DNA from: Rhodocyclaceae bacterium
Lineage (GTDB): Bacteria > Pseudomonadota > Gammaproteobacteria > Burkholderiales > Usitatibacteraceae
Reading direction: 5' to 3'
NCBI GenBank assembly: GCA_020247545.1
Contig: JADCIX010000005.1
Span: 124,001-188,000 of the forward strand
DNA: 64,000 bases
In this document: positions 9,436 through 17,930 of the stretch, one piece after another
How positions within the stretch are numbered: the first letter of the stretch is position 1
How the letters are laid out: each line of letters begins with the position of its first letter
Translations under genes and position numbers: made by a program
The notes under the pieces: generated by a model
Told to the model about the DNA's origin: nothing
What the model saw: only the letters and a program-made list of their open reading frames with translations
Database searches by the model: none

Positions 9436-9532
9436 GTTTTGACGCGTTTTGCATTTGCCACGAATCGGCGCATTCGCCGCTTTCGCCAACTGATGTGGGC
9501 ACTTTCTTAGCCGACCGAGTCCTTGAACAACT

Positions 9533-11140
9533 ATGTCTGACAGCATCACCGACTACCTAATCCTTGGGGCAGGCTCGGCGGGTTGCGCACTCGCCGGACG
9601 TCTGTCTGAAGAGCGCGACACACACGTTACCCTGCTCGAAGCTGGTGTGCGGGATTCCAGCGTCTTGATTCATTGCCCGTCAGGGATGGCGGTGATGGCG
9701 CAAACCGGCACGGCAAACTGGGGTTTTAATACTGTTCCCCAACGCGGGCTAAATGGCCGCACCGGGTATCAACCGCGCGGCAAAGTGTTGGGTGGCTCAA
9801 GCTCGATCAATGCGATGATATATGCGCGCGGGCATCGTGCGGACTATGATCATTGGGCGGAACTTGGCAATGCCGGTTGGGCCTACGAGGACGTTCTGCC
9901 GTATTTCAAACGCGCCGAGAACAATGAACGTGGCGGCGACGAATTTCATGGCGTTGGCGGCCCGCTGAATGTACGCGACCTCGCGAGTCCGAATCGGTAC
10001 AGCCAAGCATTCATCGACGCAGGGCGCGAGGCCGGGTTCCCAATCAACCACGACTTCAACGGTGCCGAGCAAGAAGGTATCGGGATGTATCAAGTGACCC
10101 ACCGCGCAGGTGAACGATTCAGCGCAGCAAAGGCTTACCTCGCGCCGAATCTCGGTCGAAGCAATCTAACAATCGAGACTAACGCGCGAGTTACGCGCGT
10201 TTTGTTCGAAGGACGGCGTGCAGTTGGCGCTGAGTTCCTGCACAACAGCTCGTTGCGGCGGATTCGTGTACGCCGTGAAGTGTTGCTCAGCGCCGGTGCC
10301 CTGCAGTCACCACAGATTCTGCTGTTGTCTGGCGTCGGCAACGCCGACGCTTTATCAAAACTGGGGATACCGGTGGTGCATCACTTGCCGGGCGTCGGGC
10401 TTAACCTGCATGACCACGCGGATGCTGTTCAAGTTTACGATGCGCCAACACTAACCGATTTACTGGGGGTCTCGTTTATCGGGGTCTGGCATATACTCAG
10501 GGGAATTGCCGAGTGGCGAAGCCACCGTGCTGGTTTGCTCACAACAAATATTGCTGAAGCGGGCGGCTTCGTCCGAAGTAGTCCGGCAGAAGCAATTCCT
10601 GATCTGCAATTCCATTTCGTGATCGGTAAGTTAGTTGATCATGGCCGTAAGGTCACCTTCGGACATGGCTACTCGTGCCACGTGTGTGTGCTTCGACCAA
10701 ACAGTCGCGGCAGCGTGACCTTGCAATCATTAGACCCGTTGGCCGCACCGTTAATTGACCCGAATTTCCTCGGCCACCCGGAAGACCTTACGCGAATGGT
10801 TAAGGGCTTCCGTATCATGCGCGAAGTCTTGGCGCAGCCATCGATGGCACGATATGGTGGGCGTGAGTTAAACCGCTCTGCCACGGCGCAGACTGAGGCC
10901 GAGATTGAAGCTTTCATTCGTAGCCAGGCAGACTCCATCTACCACCCAGTCGGCACCTGTCGGATGGGTGGCGATGATACGGCGGTGGTCGACGCAACCC
11001 TACGTGTGCGCGGCATCGACGGCTTAAGGGTGATTGATGCGTCTATCATGCCGCGTATTGTCGGGGGCAACACCAACGCCCCGACCATCATGATTGCGGA
11101 AAAGGCGGCAGACATGATCAAGAAGAACACCAAACTCTAG
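9533..11140 (+). CDS. GMC-family FAD-dependent alcohol dehydrogenase (choline dehydrogenase/AlkJ-like)
   Basis: This is a flavoprotein of the glucose-methanol-choline family, 535 residues. It has the N-terminal FAD motif YLILGAGSAGCALAGRL, GGSSSINAMIYARGHRADYD, and the C-terminal HPVGTCRMGGDD and GNTNAPTIMIAEKAADMI segments that carry the catalytic His/Asn region. The family passes electrons to quinones or other carriers and oxidises primary alcohols; AlkJ-type members act on aliphatic alcohols. Position after an aldehyde dehydrogenase supports alcohol oxidation. It could equally be annotated betA, but no betaine genes are nearby. Confidence 0.88.
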   Translation: MSDSITDYLILGAGSAGCALAGRLSEERDTHVTLLEAGVRDSSVLIHCPSGMAVMAQTGTANWGFNTVPQRGLNGRTGYQPRGKVLGGSSSINAMIYARGHRADYDHWAELGNAGWAYEDVLPYFKRAENNERGGDEFHGVGGPLNVRDLASPNRYSQAFIDAGREAGFPINHDFNGAEQEGIGMYQVTHRAGERFSAAKAYLAPNLGRSNLTIETNARVTRVLFEGRRAVGAEFLHNSSLRRIRVRREVLLSAGALQSPQILLLSGVGNADALSKLGIPVVHHLPGVGLNLHDHADAVQVYDAPTLTDLLGVSFIGVWHILRGIAEWRSHRAGLLTTNIAEAGGFVRSSPAEAIPDLQFHFVIGKLVDHGRKVTFGHGYSCHVCVLRPNSRGSVTLQSLDPLAAPLIDPNFLGHPEDLTRMVKGFRIMREVLAQPSMARYGGRELNRSATAQTEAEIEAFIRSQADSIYHPVGTCRMGGDDTAVVDATLRVRGIDGLRVIDASIMPRIVGGNTNAPTIMIAEKAADMIKKNTKL

Positions 11141-11161
11141 ATTTGGCGGGCATCTTCAGCC
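11141..11161 (+). repeat. Partial copy (half) of the dispersed stem-loop repeat
   Basis: Immediately after the GMC stop codon the sequence TTTGGCGGGCATCTTCAG matches the left half of the repeat found complete at 37,943 and 22,174. The right half is not recognisable here. It could be a degenerate copy. Confidence 0.5.
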
Positions 11162-11201
11162 GGGAACGTTCGTCAATTGCGAGCTTCGCCGTCTCGGTTT
11201 T

Positions 11202-12050
11202 CTAGAATGGTGCGGCCCGGCGGATACGAAAGTTGGGCACTGTATCGCGGCCACGGAAGTCATAGGTCACCTCGCAGTACGGCGGACGGCCTCTATCGGA
11301 ACGTTGTCGGATGTCTTGGAGACTGGCGACGTGCCGTCACCTCGCAGTACGACGAACAGCCTCTATCGGAACTGCGGTAGCGCTCGACTTCGCGGGCCTG
11401 ATCACGGCCGCGCCCGAAACCCGAGCCCAACGCGGCACCGGCCACGGCCCCGCCCACAATGGCGGCACTCTGGCCGCGCCCGCCTCCCACCTGGTGTCCG
11501 AGAATTCCGCCGATCACCGCGCCGAATACCGCAGCGCCAATGTTCGGGTTGTTTTTGTTGCTCTCCGAGGCGTATTCATGCTCTGTCCAGCAACGTTCGC
11601 TAGGCGAGCCGCACATCGCTCTTGCCGAAGTGATACAGGCATCCATCAGTTCCTCATCGGGACGACGGCGGTACTCGTAGGCCGGCTCCGTCGAGGGCTC
11701 CGGATGGGCGACGTAATCGCGACTATGCCTGACAGGTCGGACTGAGGAGATCTTGTCATTGAGCCTAGGGCGGCAAAGCGACTCATAGTTGCTTCGTCGC
11801 AACACCACGCAACGGCCGCGAAAATTGGCGTCATCACAGACTTCCATAAACCGCGAACGACTATGGCAGCTGATGCCTTGTCGTTGAATCCGACGTCGCT
11901 AAAGTTGGACACGGCACCCGAGGCGTAGAAGACCCGGCCGCGAAAATTGTCATGCTCGTAAAAATTGATGGCGGCGAATGCCGACGAACGCAACACAAAG
12001 GAAGTAACGAATGCCAAAGCCCGGTATCTCGTTGTTAAGCTCCTGTTCAT
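11202..12050 (-). pseudogene. Beta/gamma-crystallin plus glycine-zipper exported protein, disrupted by two lesions
   Basis: Read from the ATG at 12050 (good GGAG site upstream) the gene gives a signal peptide ending SSAFA, then a crystallin-like repeat (INFYEHDNFRGRVF). At about 11,845 one G appears to be missing: the expected GLWEVCDDANFRGRC continues only in another frame. That frame runs through a second crystallin repeat, a Cys-rich linker and a glycine-zipper 2TM segment (IGAAVFGAVIGGILGHQVGG). Near the 3' end a 37-bp stretch is present twice (11,266-11,302 and 11,336-11,372, 70 bp apart), which shifts the frame again. Removing the 70 bp restores a natural ending (CEVTYDFRGRDTVPNFRIR) and a stop at 11,202. 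The intact protein would be an envelope protein. Confidence 0.75.
11266..11372. repeat. 37-bp direct repeat with 70-bp offset
   Basis: The segment beginning GTCACCTCGCAGTACG at 11,266 recurs at 11,336 with three G/A differences in 37 positions. Because the offset (70 bp) is not a multiple of three, the duplication frameshifts the crystallin/glycine-zipper gene near its 3' end. Confidence 0.8.
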
Positions 12051-12418
12051 AATCTCCAGTGACACCCAATGAGGGCGACAGCGAACCCCGCTAAGATCAA
12101 GCCCAAAATTCAACAGAACGGCAAGGGTTGTGCTGGCGTCCAGTCTTGAATGGCGCTGACGACTCACGGCGGCAGCGCGCGACTCGAAGAATCAGCACCT
12201 GAATTTCCGACCATGTTCGTTCACTTGGAGTTGTTGAAGAACGTGCCGACGGTTCGCAGGCGAACGCGGGGACGGCACTGTAGGCTGGAGTACAGCTGAC
12301 ACCAACGCGCCACCGAGTTTCGGTGAGCGCCCGGCATGGAACAGACTATACTTTCTCCAACCTTGCTTTTTTCAGGCAATGAATGACTTCAATAAATCAC
12401 CACTGGAAAGGAAAGTCC
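12051..12418. other. Intergenic region without a recognisable gene
   Basis: This stretch separates the divergent crystallin pseudogene and the SYLF gene. A TATACT at 12,347-12,352 could be the -10 box of the SYLF gene, with only a poor -35 (TGAGCG at 12,324). A short hairpin CTGTA...TACAG occurs near 12,280. No coding sequence was recognised. Confidence 0.4.
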
Positions 12419-12949
12419 ATGAAAACCCTTGTTACCGCGTTTGCCCTTGTCTTCTTCGCCTCGTCTGCCACCGCCGCTACCAAGGCGGAGATAGACGCCC
12501 ATGTGAAGGAAGCTATGGCGGATTTCACCAAGCATACTTCCGCTGGCCATGAACTTTCCAAGAAAGCTGCCGGCGTGCTGGTGTTCCCAAAGGTGATCAA
12601 GGCGGGCTTCGGTATCGGGGGCGAGTTTGGTGAAGGTGCGCTGCTGGTAAAAGGCAAGACCGCAGCGTATTACAACGTGGTGGCTGCTTCGATTGGTCTG
12701 CAAGTGGGTGCCCAATCCCGCAGCCAAATCGTGCTGTTCATGACCGAAGACGCGCTAAAGAAATTCCGCAACAGCGAAGGTTGGAAGGCCGGCGTGGATG
12801 GCAGCGTGGCACTAGCTTCGCTGGGGGCGGGCGGTTCGGTGGACACCGAAACGGCCAAAAAACCCATCATCGGTTTCATCTTTTCGAATCAGGGCCTGAT
12901 GTACAACCTGACGTTTGAAGGCCAGAAGATCACCCAGATCAAGGACTGA
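12419..12949 (+). CDS. Exported SYLF-domain (YSC84-like) lipid-binding protein
   Basis: The 176-residue product has a cleavable signal peptide (MKTLVTAFALVFFASSATAA) and a SYLF/YSC84 domain across the rest, with AAGVLVFPKVIKAGFGIGG, VQVGAQS-type sequence (LQVGAQSRSQIVLFMT) and a conserved glycine-rich centre. SYLF domains bind phosphoinositides in eukaryotes; bacterial exported members are poorly characterised envelope proteins. The ATG at 12,419 follows a GGAAAGGAAA ribosome-binding site, and the frame extending upstream lacks one. A strong stem-loop follows the stop. The gene appears to be a single transcription unit. Confidence 0.88.
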   Translation: MKTLVTAFALVFFASSATAATKAEIDAHVKEAMADFTKHTSAGHELSKKAAGVLVFPKVIKAGFGIGGEFGEGALLVKGKTAAYYNVVAASIGLQVGAQSRSQIVLFMTEDALKKFRNSEGWKAGVDGSVALASLGAGGSVDTETAKKPIIGFIFSNQGLMYNLTFEGQKITQIKD

Positions 12950-12961
12950 ACGCTGGGCGTC

Positions 12962-12998
12962 CCCTGCTCGGGTACTACGTGAAATGACCCCAGCAGGG
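12962..12998 (+). terminator. 3' stem-loop after the SYLF gene
   Basis: CCCTGCT pairs with AGCAGGG and, after a C-C mismatch, GGGT pairs with ACCC, giving an 11-pair stem with a 13-nt loop starting 12 bp after the stop. No T-run follows, so it may stabilise or process the mRNA rather than terminate transcription by itself. Confidence 0.4.
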
Positions 12999-13077
12999 AA
13001 GTGTTGAGCCTGAACCCTGAACCTACCGGATAGGCTGAAAATGCCTGTACCTACTTGGTGTTAACGATGCGGTGGAA

Positions 13078-13743
13078 CTACTTCTTTATCGTCCCGCCGC
13101 CTGCTTCAGCGCCCCACAACTCTTTCAAGCGAGCATCGCGTCCACAGCCGTTACGGTAGTACTTGTAGCGAATGGGACTTTTTAAGTAGTAATCTTGGTG
13201 ATAGTCCTCAGCCGGATAAAACTTTGTCGCTGCCGTGATTTCGGTTACAACGTTAGCCTTAAAGGGCTTTGACTTGACCAACGCCGCCTTCGAAGCTTCC
13301 GCGGCGGACCTCTGAGCGTCGTCGTGGGTAAAAATCCCGGTGCGGTATTGCGACCCAACATCGCAAAACTGCTGATCCTTCACGGTCGGATCGATGTTGC
13401 GCCAGAACACTTCAAGCAGTCGCTCGTAGCTGACCTTCTTCGGGTCATAGACAATCTCTACGGCCTCGGTATGCCCCGTGTATCCGGCAGAAACTTCCTT
13501 GTAAGTCGGGTCCTTTTGTTTGCCACCGATGTATCCCGATGTCGTTGACAACACACCGTCGATAGCATCAAACGGCGGCTCCATACACCAGAAACAACCA
13601 CCGGCAAAAGTTGCCTTGGCGGTGCCTACAATCGCGGCAGGTGCTGGTTTTGGTTTGTCCACCGCACCGGCCGGCGAACTGGTTGTACAGGCGAAGGTCG
13701 CCACGAAGGCCGCAGCAACAAGAAGATTGGTGGGAAATTTCAT
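13078..13743 (-). CDS. msrA: Exported peptide-methionine (S)-S-oxide reductase
   Basis: MsrA reduces the S-epimer of methionine sulfoxide in proteins. The 221-residue product has a signal-like N-terminus (MKFPTNLLVAAAFVATFAC followed by TTSSPAGA), possibly a weak lipobox, then the catalytic motif GGCFWCMEPPF with catalytic Cys at about residue 50, GYTGHTEAVEIVYDP, and YYRNGCGRD carrying the likely resolving Cys near the end. Export means it would repair periplasmic or outer-membrane proteins. The long frame upstream of the ATG at 13,743 is not family sequence and overlaps the phzF-like gene. It is divergent from that gene. Confidence 0.92.
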   Translation of the reverse strand: MKFPTNLLVAAAFVATFACTTSSPAGAVDKPKPAPAAIVGTAKATFAGGCFWCMEPPFDAIDGVLSTTSGYIGGKQKDPTYKEVSAGYTGHTEAVEIVYDPKKVSYERLLEVFWRNIDPTVKDQQFCDVGSQYRTGIFTHDDAQRSAAEASKAALVKSKPFKANVVTEITAATKFYPAEDYHQDYYLKSPIRYKYYRNGCGRDARLKELWGAEAGGGTIKK

Positions 13744-13851
13744 GCGTACACTTTCGGAAGTTATCGGTGATAAAAGATACGTTTGAGCGGAGGCGCCAGT
13801 TTCAACGGCTAAACTTGCGACTCGTCTACGTAACATTGAGTCGTGCGGCAC

Positions 13852-14691
13852 ATGCCTTCCTTTCATTATCGCTTGGTCAATGTATTCGCTGAAACAATCT
13901 TCGGCGGCAATCCACTTTGTGTATTCGAAGACGCGCGCGGCCTCAGCGACCAACAGATGCAGGCGTTGGCGCTTCAGTTCAACCTCTCCGAAACGACATT
14001 TGTGCTGCCCTCGGATATCGCTACGGCGCGCGTTCGAATATTTACACCGACCTTCGAAATGGCGTTTGCCGGCCACCCCACCCTCGGCAGTTCACATGTT
14101 GTGCAAGACTTAACCCGGTGCGGCGATACCCTCAGCCTGGAGATGAAAGCCGGCGTGATCCATGTGAGTGCGCGCGATGACCGATGGACACTAAAGGCTG
14201 GTGCGGCCAAATCGCGCGAATGCGAAAAGAGTAACGCAGAACTCGCCGCAATGCTGGGGCTCAATGAGGCGGACGTGCTTCCCGGTGCGCGCTGGATCAA
14301 CACCGGCAGTGAACAGTTAATTGTCCCGCTCGCCACGCCCGCTGCGGTTCAGCGCGCATTACCGAAGCCTGACTTACTCGCCGGAGTTGCCAGTGATACC
14401 GGCCGCTCGATGGCATACGTGTTTGCCAACAACGGAAAAGACAAATTGTTATCGCGCTTTTTCTTTATGAAACACGGCAGTGTCGTCGAAGATCCAGGCA
14501 CCGGGTCCGCAACGGCAAACCTCGGCGGTTGGATGATCCATCACGGACGCACACCTTGTTCTTACGCCATCGAACAAGGTGAACAAGTCGGCCGCGCCTG
14601 CCACTTGGGGTTAGATGTACTTGCCAATGCGGAAATCTTGGTCAGTGGCCGCGTAATTGAGATTGGACAGGGCACGATCACTCTCCCCTAA
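13852..14691 (+). CDS. PhzF-family isomerase/epimerase-like protein
   Basis: The 279-residue product (279 from the ATG at 13,852; a GTG at 13,843 is also possible) begins PSFHYRLVNVFAETIFGGNP and has ETTFVLP, FTPTFEMAFAGHPTLGSSHV and EDPGTGSATANLGGWM, the conserved motifs of the diaminopimelate-epimerase-like PhzF family. The catalytic glutamate of PhzF corresponds to the SETTF position. There are no phenazine genes here, so the name describes fold only. Its last 81 bp overlap the 3' end of a convergent membrane-protein gene. Confidence 0.85.
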   Translation: MPSFHYRLVNVFAETIFGGNPLCVFEDARGLSDQQMQALALQFNLSETTFVLPSDIATARVRIFTPTFEMAFAGHPTLGSSHVVQDLTRCGDTLSLEMKAGVIHVSARDDRWTLKAGAAKSRECEKSNAELAAMLGLNEADVLPGARWINTGSEQLIVPLATPAAVQRALPKPDLLAGVASDTGRSMAYVFANNGKDKLLSRFFFMKHGSVVEDPGTGSATANLGGWMIHHGRTPCSYAIEQGEQVGRACHLGLDVLANAEILVSGRVIEIGQGTITLP

Positions 14692-15354
14692 ACGCTCTCG
14701 AAACACGTCGCTGTTAGCGTATAGGTAGTAGACCGCGCCGGAAACAAAGGCTGAGATCACTCCGCCAACCCAAACGATACTGGCGCCGATGAGTGTTTCG
14801 GAAAACGCGGGAACATTCATCCATGGCGTGAGCAAAAACCCAAAGCCAGCCGCGATTGAGAGTACAGCCAGTAATCGCCAAAGGCCAGCCGACAGAAACT
14901 TGCGTGGTCTTAACCAAAAGTATTGGCCTGCACAAGTGATTGCCAAAACCGACGAGAAGGACATCCAAGTTACAAAACCGACGCCGTATTCGTTTGTGAA
15001 CGCCAGTTCCAAACACACCCATGCGCTGGAAGTGACGGACGCCCAGAAGAACGCCCACAAGTAGACGGGCTTGCAAAAGTCACTAACTTTTGCGCCGCGT
15101 AGCGCAAATGGTTGCAACCAACGTCGAACGCATTGCATGCCAGAGATCAGCGCGATCGCCAAAACGCCGTAGACAATCGCATCGGCCCACAGTGGCAACG
15201 TTGTGAGCCACTCCGGCGCAGGGCTTCCCGCACGGACAACGACGGATGGAAGGATCAACGCGACCAACCAAGTAGCCAATCGCCAGTCTGGCGTGTTGGT
15301 GTTGCCGGGCCCTGGCTGAGTCGAAAAACCACTGAGAAACGCAAACTTCAACAT
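14611..15354 (-). CDS. Membrane protein of unknown function
   Basis: The 247-residue product has about six hydrophobic segments (around residues 25-42, 58-75, 97-118, 127-147, 160-175 and 185-210) and no family motif I recognise. The ATG at 15,354 is preceded by GGGAGA at suitable distance. The 3' end overlaps the convergent phzF-like gene by 81 bp. Two smaller membrane ORFs lie just upstream on the same strand, suggesting a three-gene unit. Confidence 0.65.
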   Translation of the reverse strand: MLKFAFLSGFSTQPGPGNTNTPDWRLATWLVALILPSVVVRAGSPAPEWLTTLPLWADAIVYGVLAIALISGMQCVRRWLQPFALRGAKVSDFCKPVYLWAFFWASVTSSAWVCLELAFTNEYGVGFVTWMSFSSVLAITCAGQYFWLRPRKFLSAGLWRLLAVLSIAAGFGFLLTPWMNVPAFSETLIGASIVWVGGVISAFVSGAVYYLYANSDVFRERLGESDRALSNLNYAATDQDFRIGKYI

Positions 15355-15448
15355 GGTGCTGTCTCCCTCAATGTCGTCGCGCCATAGTCAAGGTGCGCGG
15401 TTTGGCGCAAACACCCGCTCTCGTGCATCTACTCTGCTTCGGTGCCCC

Positions 15449-15559
15449 CTAAAGCCGGAACACAAATGCACGTACCCAATATATCAGAAACGCGCTGAAC
15501 GTGTACAAGCCTGCTCCGATGCAGAAGTAGATTACAACGTGCGACCAAACTCGACTCAT
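15449..15559 (-). CDS. Possible 36-residue single-pass membrane peptide
   Basis: An ATG at 15,559 opens a 36-codon frame ending in TAG. It encodes MSRVWSHVVIYFCIG followed by a hydrophobic stretch and a basic end (WVRAFVF then RL). It begins 9 bp after the stop of the 107-residue membrane gene and precedes the 247-residue one, consistent with translational coupling. No good ribosome-binding site is visible and I know no homologue. The hydrophobic core with flanking charges is the only positive evidence. Confidence 0.35.
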   Translation of the reverse strand: MSRVWSHVVIYFCIGAGLYTFSAFLIYWVRAFVFRL

Positions 15560-15568
15560 TACTTGTGT

Positions 15569-15892
15569 TCATTTCGTCTGCGCCTGATCATGACTTTGGT
15601 CGGAACTAGGTTCACTGTTGGAAAGGCTAACGCTCGGAGGCTTCTTCACCAACCTGCCCTGGCTGAACGTGCAATTCGCCAGCCCAAAGTGGTTCGCCAG
15701 GCTGACGACCAAAAAATACAAGACACCGAAAATGGCGAGGCACCCCGAAGCGTGCAACCAATTTATATCATCCTGAAACAACTCGTTATTCACGAGGCCC
15801 AGTTGATCTGCCACTAACCTGGAGCATAACGAGCATACAACTGCGATGCCCAAGTACTGAAGCCAGCTCAACGGTTCATTGTGTTGTCTCAT
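15569..15892 (-). CDS. Small membrane protein of unknown function
   Basis: The 107-residue product has two hydrophobic segments (about residues 11-30 and 46-66) and a polar, Ser/Asp/Gln-rich tail. The ribosome-binding site is weak. It lies between fadD and the other two membrane ORFs, all on the minus strand. No family was recognised; it may be a real member of a small membrane-protein operon or a chance frame. Confidence 0.45.
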   Translation of the reverse strand: MRQHNEPLSWLQYLGIAVVCSLCSRLVADQLGLVNNELFQDDINWLHASGCLAIFGVLYFLVVSLANHFGLANCTFSQGRLVKKPPSVSLSNSEPSSDQSHDQAQTK

Positions 15893-15916
15893 TCTGGAAG
15901 ATAGGAATTCTCGTTT

Positions 15917-17611
15917 TCACTTCACCGGAGCCGTGTCCCGAACGGTGCGCCGCAGTACCTTGCCGACGTTTGTCTTCGGCAATTCAGACCAAAACTCGAT
16001 CTGCCGCGGCATCTTGTATCCCGTTAGCCGTTCTTTGCAGAATGCCATGATGGTTTCCTTGGTCAAGCTTGGATCACTCTTCACCACCACAACCCGCACG
16101 GCCTCGGTGGATTTCTCGTCAGGCATCGATACCGCGCAGACTTCCAACACGCCGGGGCACATGGCGATGACGTCCTCAATCTCGTTCGGGTAGACGTTAA
16201 ACCCGGAAACCAGAATCATGTCTTTCTTACGATCGACAATCTTGAAGTAGCCGCGCTCGTCCATCATGCCAATATCACCTGACTTGAACGCGCCATCTTT
16301 ACAAAATACCTTTGCCGACTCGTCGGGACGCTGCCAATAGCCCTGCATCACCTGAGGGCCGTCAATACAAATTTCCCCTACCTCACCGACACCAAGTATG
16401 TTTTCATCGTCATCACGGATCGTGACAATCGTCGAAGGGAATGGCAGTCCGATGCAGCCGTTGAACTCCGCCAAACTGAGTGGGTTCGCCGTCGCGCCAG
16501 GTGAGGTCTCTGTAAGTCCGTAGGCTTCAATTAGTGTTTTGCCGGTGACCGCTTTCCACTTTTCCGCGACGGCTCGCTGCACCGCCATGCCCCCGCCCAG
16601 CGCTAATTTCAGGCCGGAGAAATCTACCGTTTTGAATTCTGGGTGGTGCAATAGACCATTAAACAGCGTGTTCACGCCAGTCAATACTGTCCAGCGACGT
16701 GCCTTCAACTCTTTGATAAATCCATCCATGTCCCGCGGATTGGGAATCAACACCGTCTCGGCACCTCGCGACATGAAGTTGATCGACGTATTCAACGCAA
16801 AGATGTGATACATCGGCAGCGGCTGAATTATGACCTCTTCCCCTTCCTTCAGGTCAAGCCCGGTCCAGCAACCGACCTGCTGGATGTTGGCCACCAAGTT
16901 ACGGTGGGTCAGGATCGCTCCTTTAGACACGCCCGTCGTGCCACCGGTGTACTGGAGAAACGCGATATCTGAGCCCGCGACAGCAGGCTTTACGTAATTC
17001 GATGCGGCTCCTTTGGCGAGTGCATCCTTAAACCGAACCGCACCCGTGATATTCCACGCCGGTACCATTTTCTTTTGGTACTTGATGACCAAATTTACGA
17101 TGAGCGATTTTGGGAACCCCAGCAGATCGCCGAGCTGTGTGGTGATTACGTGTTTGACCGCAGTCTTGGCGATACATTGCTCAAGCGTTGTAGCGAAGTT
17201 TTCAACGACGATTATTGCCTTCGCACCTGAGTCCTTCAACTGATGTTCAAGCTCCCGAGGTGTGTACAGTGGATTACAGTTCACCACCACATAGCCAGCC
17301 CGCAAAATCCCAAAAATGGCGACCGGGTACTGAAGAATGTTGGGCATCATCACTGCAACGCGATCACCCCGCGTAAGCTTCAAATCGTTCTGCAGGTAAG
17401 CGGCGAAATCACGCGCTAAGCGATCAAGCTCTGCAAAGGTGAGTGTCTTGCCCATACAAGTAAATGCTGCCTTGGGTGCAAAGCGTTCACAGGCTTGGCT
17501 AAGGATGTCCTTGATTGAATCAAACGCCTCTGGATCAATGTCTGCGGGAACGTCTGCTGGGTACTCCTTCAACCATGGCCGATCTATCGCCCGCGCCGCC
17601 GTTCCGTTCAT
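15917..17611 (-). CDS. fadD: Long-chain fatty acid-CoA ligase
   Basis: FadD activates free fatty acids to acyl-CoA with ATP. The 564-residue product shows YTGGTTGVSKGAILTHRN (ATP/phosphate loop), YGLTETSPGAT, the hinge-region motif DRKKDMILVSGFNVYPNEIE and a C-terminal GKVLRRTVRD with the catalytic lysine. The ATG at 17,611 is preceded by CGAGGAG and gives the usual FadD N-terminus; the extra 23 codons upstream lack support. Divergent from the first phasin gene across a 319-bp region with a palindrome. In context it would feed acyl-CoA to the wax ester synthase and the acyl-CoA reductase. Confidence 0.95.
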   Translation of the reverse strand: MNGTAARAIDRPWLKEYPADVPADIDPEAFDSIKDILSQACERFAPKAAFTCMGKTLTFAELDRLARDFAAYLQNDLKLTRGDRVAVMMPNILQYPVAIFGILRAGYVVVNCNPLYTPRELEHQLKDSGAKAIIVVENFATTLEQCIAKTAVKHVITTQLGDLLGFPKSLIVNLVIKYQKKMVPAWNITGAVRFKDALAKGAASNYVKPAVAGSDIAFLQYTGGTTGVSKGAILTHRNLVANIQQVGCWTGLDLKEGEEVIIQPLPMYHIFALNTSINFMSRGAETVLIPNPRDMDGFIKELKARRWTVLTGVNTLFNGLLHHPEFKTVDFSGLKLALGGGMAVQRAVAEKWKAVTGKTLIEAYGLTETSPGATANPLSLAEFNGCIGLPFPSTIVTIRDDDENILGVGEVGEICIDGPQVMQGYWQRPDESAKVFCKDGAFKSGDIGMMDERGYFKIVDRKKDMILVSGFNVYPNEIEDVIAMCPGVLEVCAVSMPDEKSTEAVRVVVVKSDPSLTKETIMAFCKERLTGYKMPRQIEFWSELPKTNVGKVLRRTVRDTAPVK

Positions 17612-17930
17612 GTGTTCTCCTCGTGTTCTTTGGATAGTGTCGGCAAGCAGATCGTCCCGAGTCTTGTCGCCGTTGTGCAACTTCGTAGTTGATAGTTTGC
17701 ACGATTCACGGTTCCGTCGTTCGCAGCCATCAATGCTTTTTTTATGACTTTTGGGTCATTACTTGCCTTTTAGTCGGCTGGTTTATGCGCTTATTGGCCG
17801 TGGCCAATTTCGTTCAGCATAGTGTGATTACTCTAATTTTCATGTTTAGACTACGCAAATTGCTGCGATGCAATATGGCCAAAGAACTTAACGCTGTATA
17901 GCTCGCCAGTGACCCACTAGGAGAAATCGT
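17612..17930. other. Divergent control region between fadD and phasin gene
   Basis: No coding sequence was recognised. The region is AT-richer than its neighbours and holds the palindrome at 17,793-17,808, a smaller one (ATGAC/GTCAT, about 17,741-17,757) and a TTGC...GCAA pair near 17,860. Both flanking genes must be driven from here. The phasin ATG at 17,931 is preceded by AGGAGAAATCGT. Confidence 0.5.
17793..17808. promoter_or_regulatory. 16-bp palindrome, candidate operator
   Basis: ATTGGCC and GGCCAAT are perfect 7-bp arms around GT, placed in the middle of the fadD/phasin divergent region. It resembles a dimeric regulator site. The TetR-family gene at 23 kb is a possible binder, but this is only inferred from shared context. 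Confidence 0.4.
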
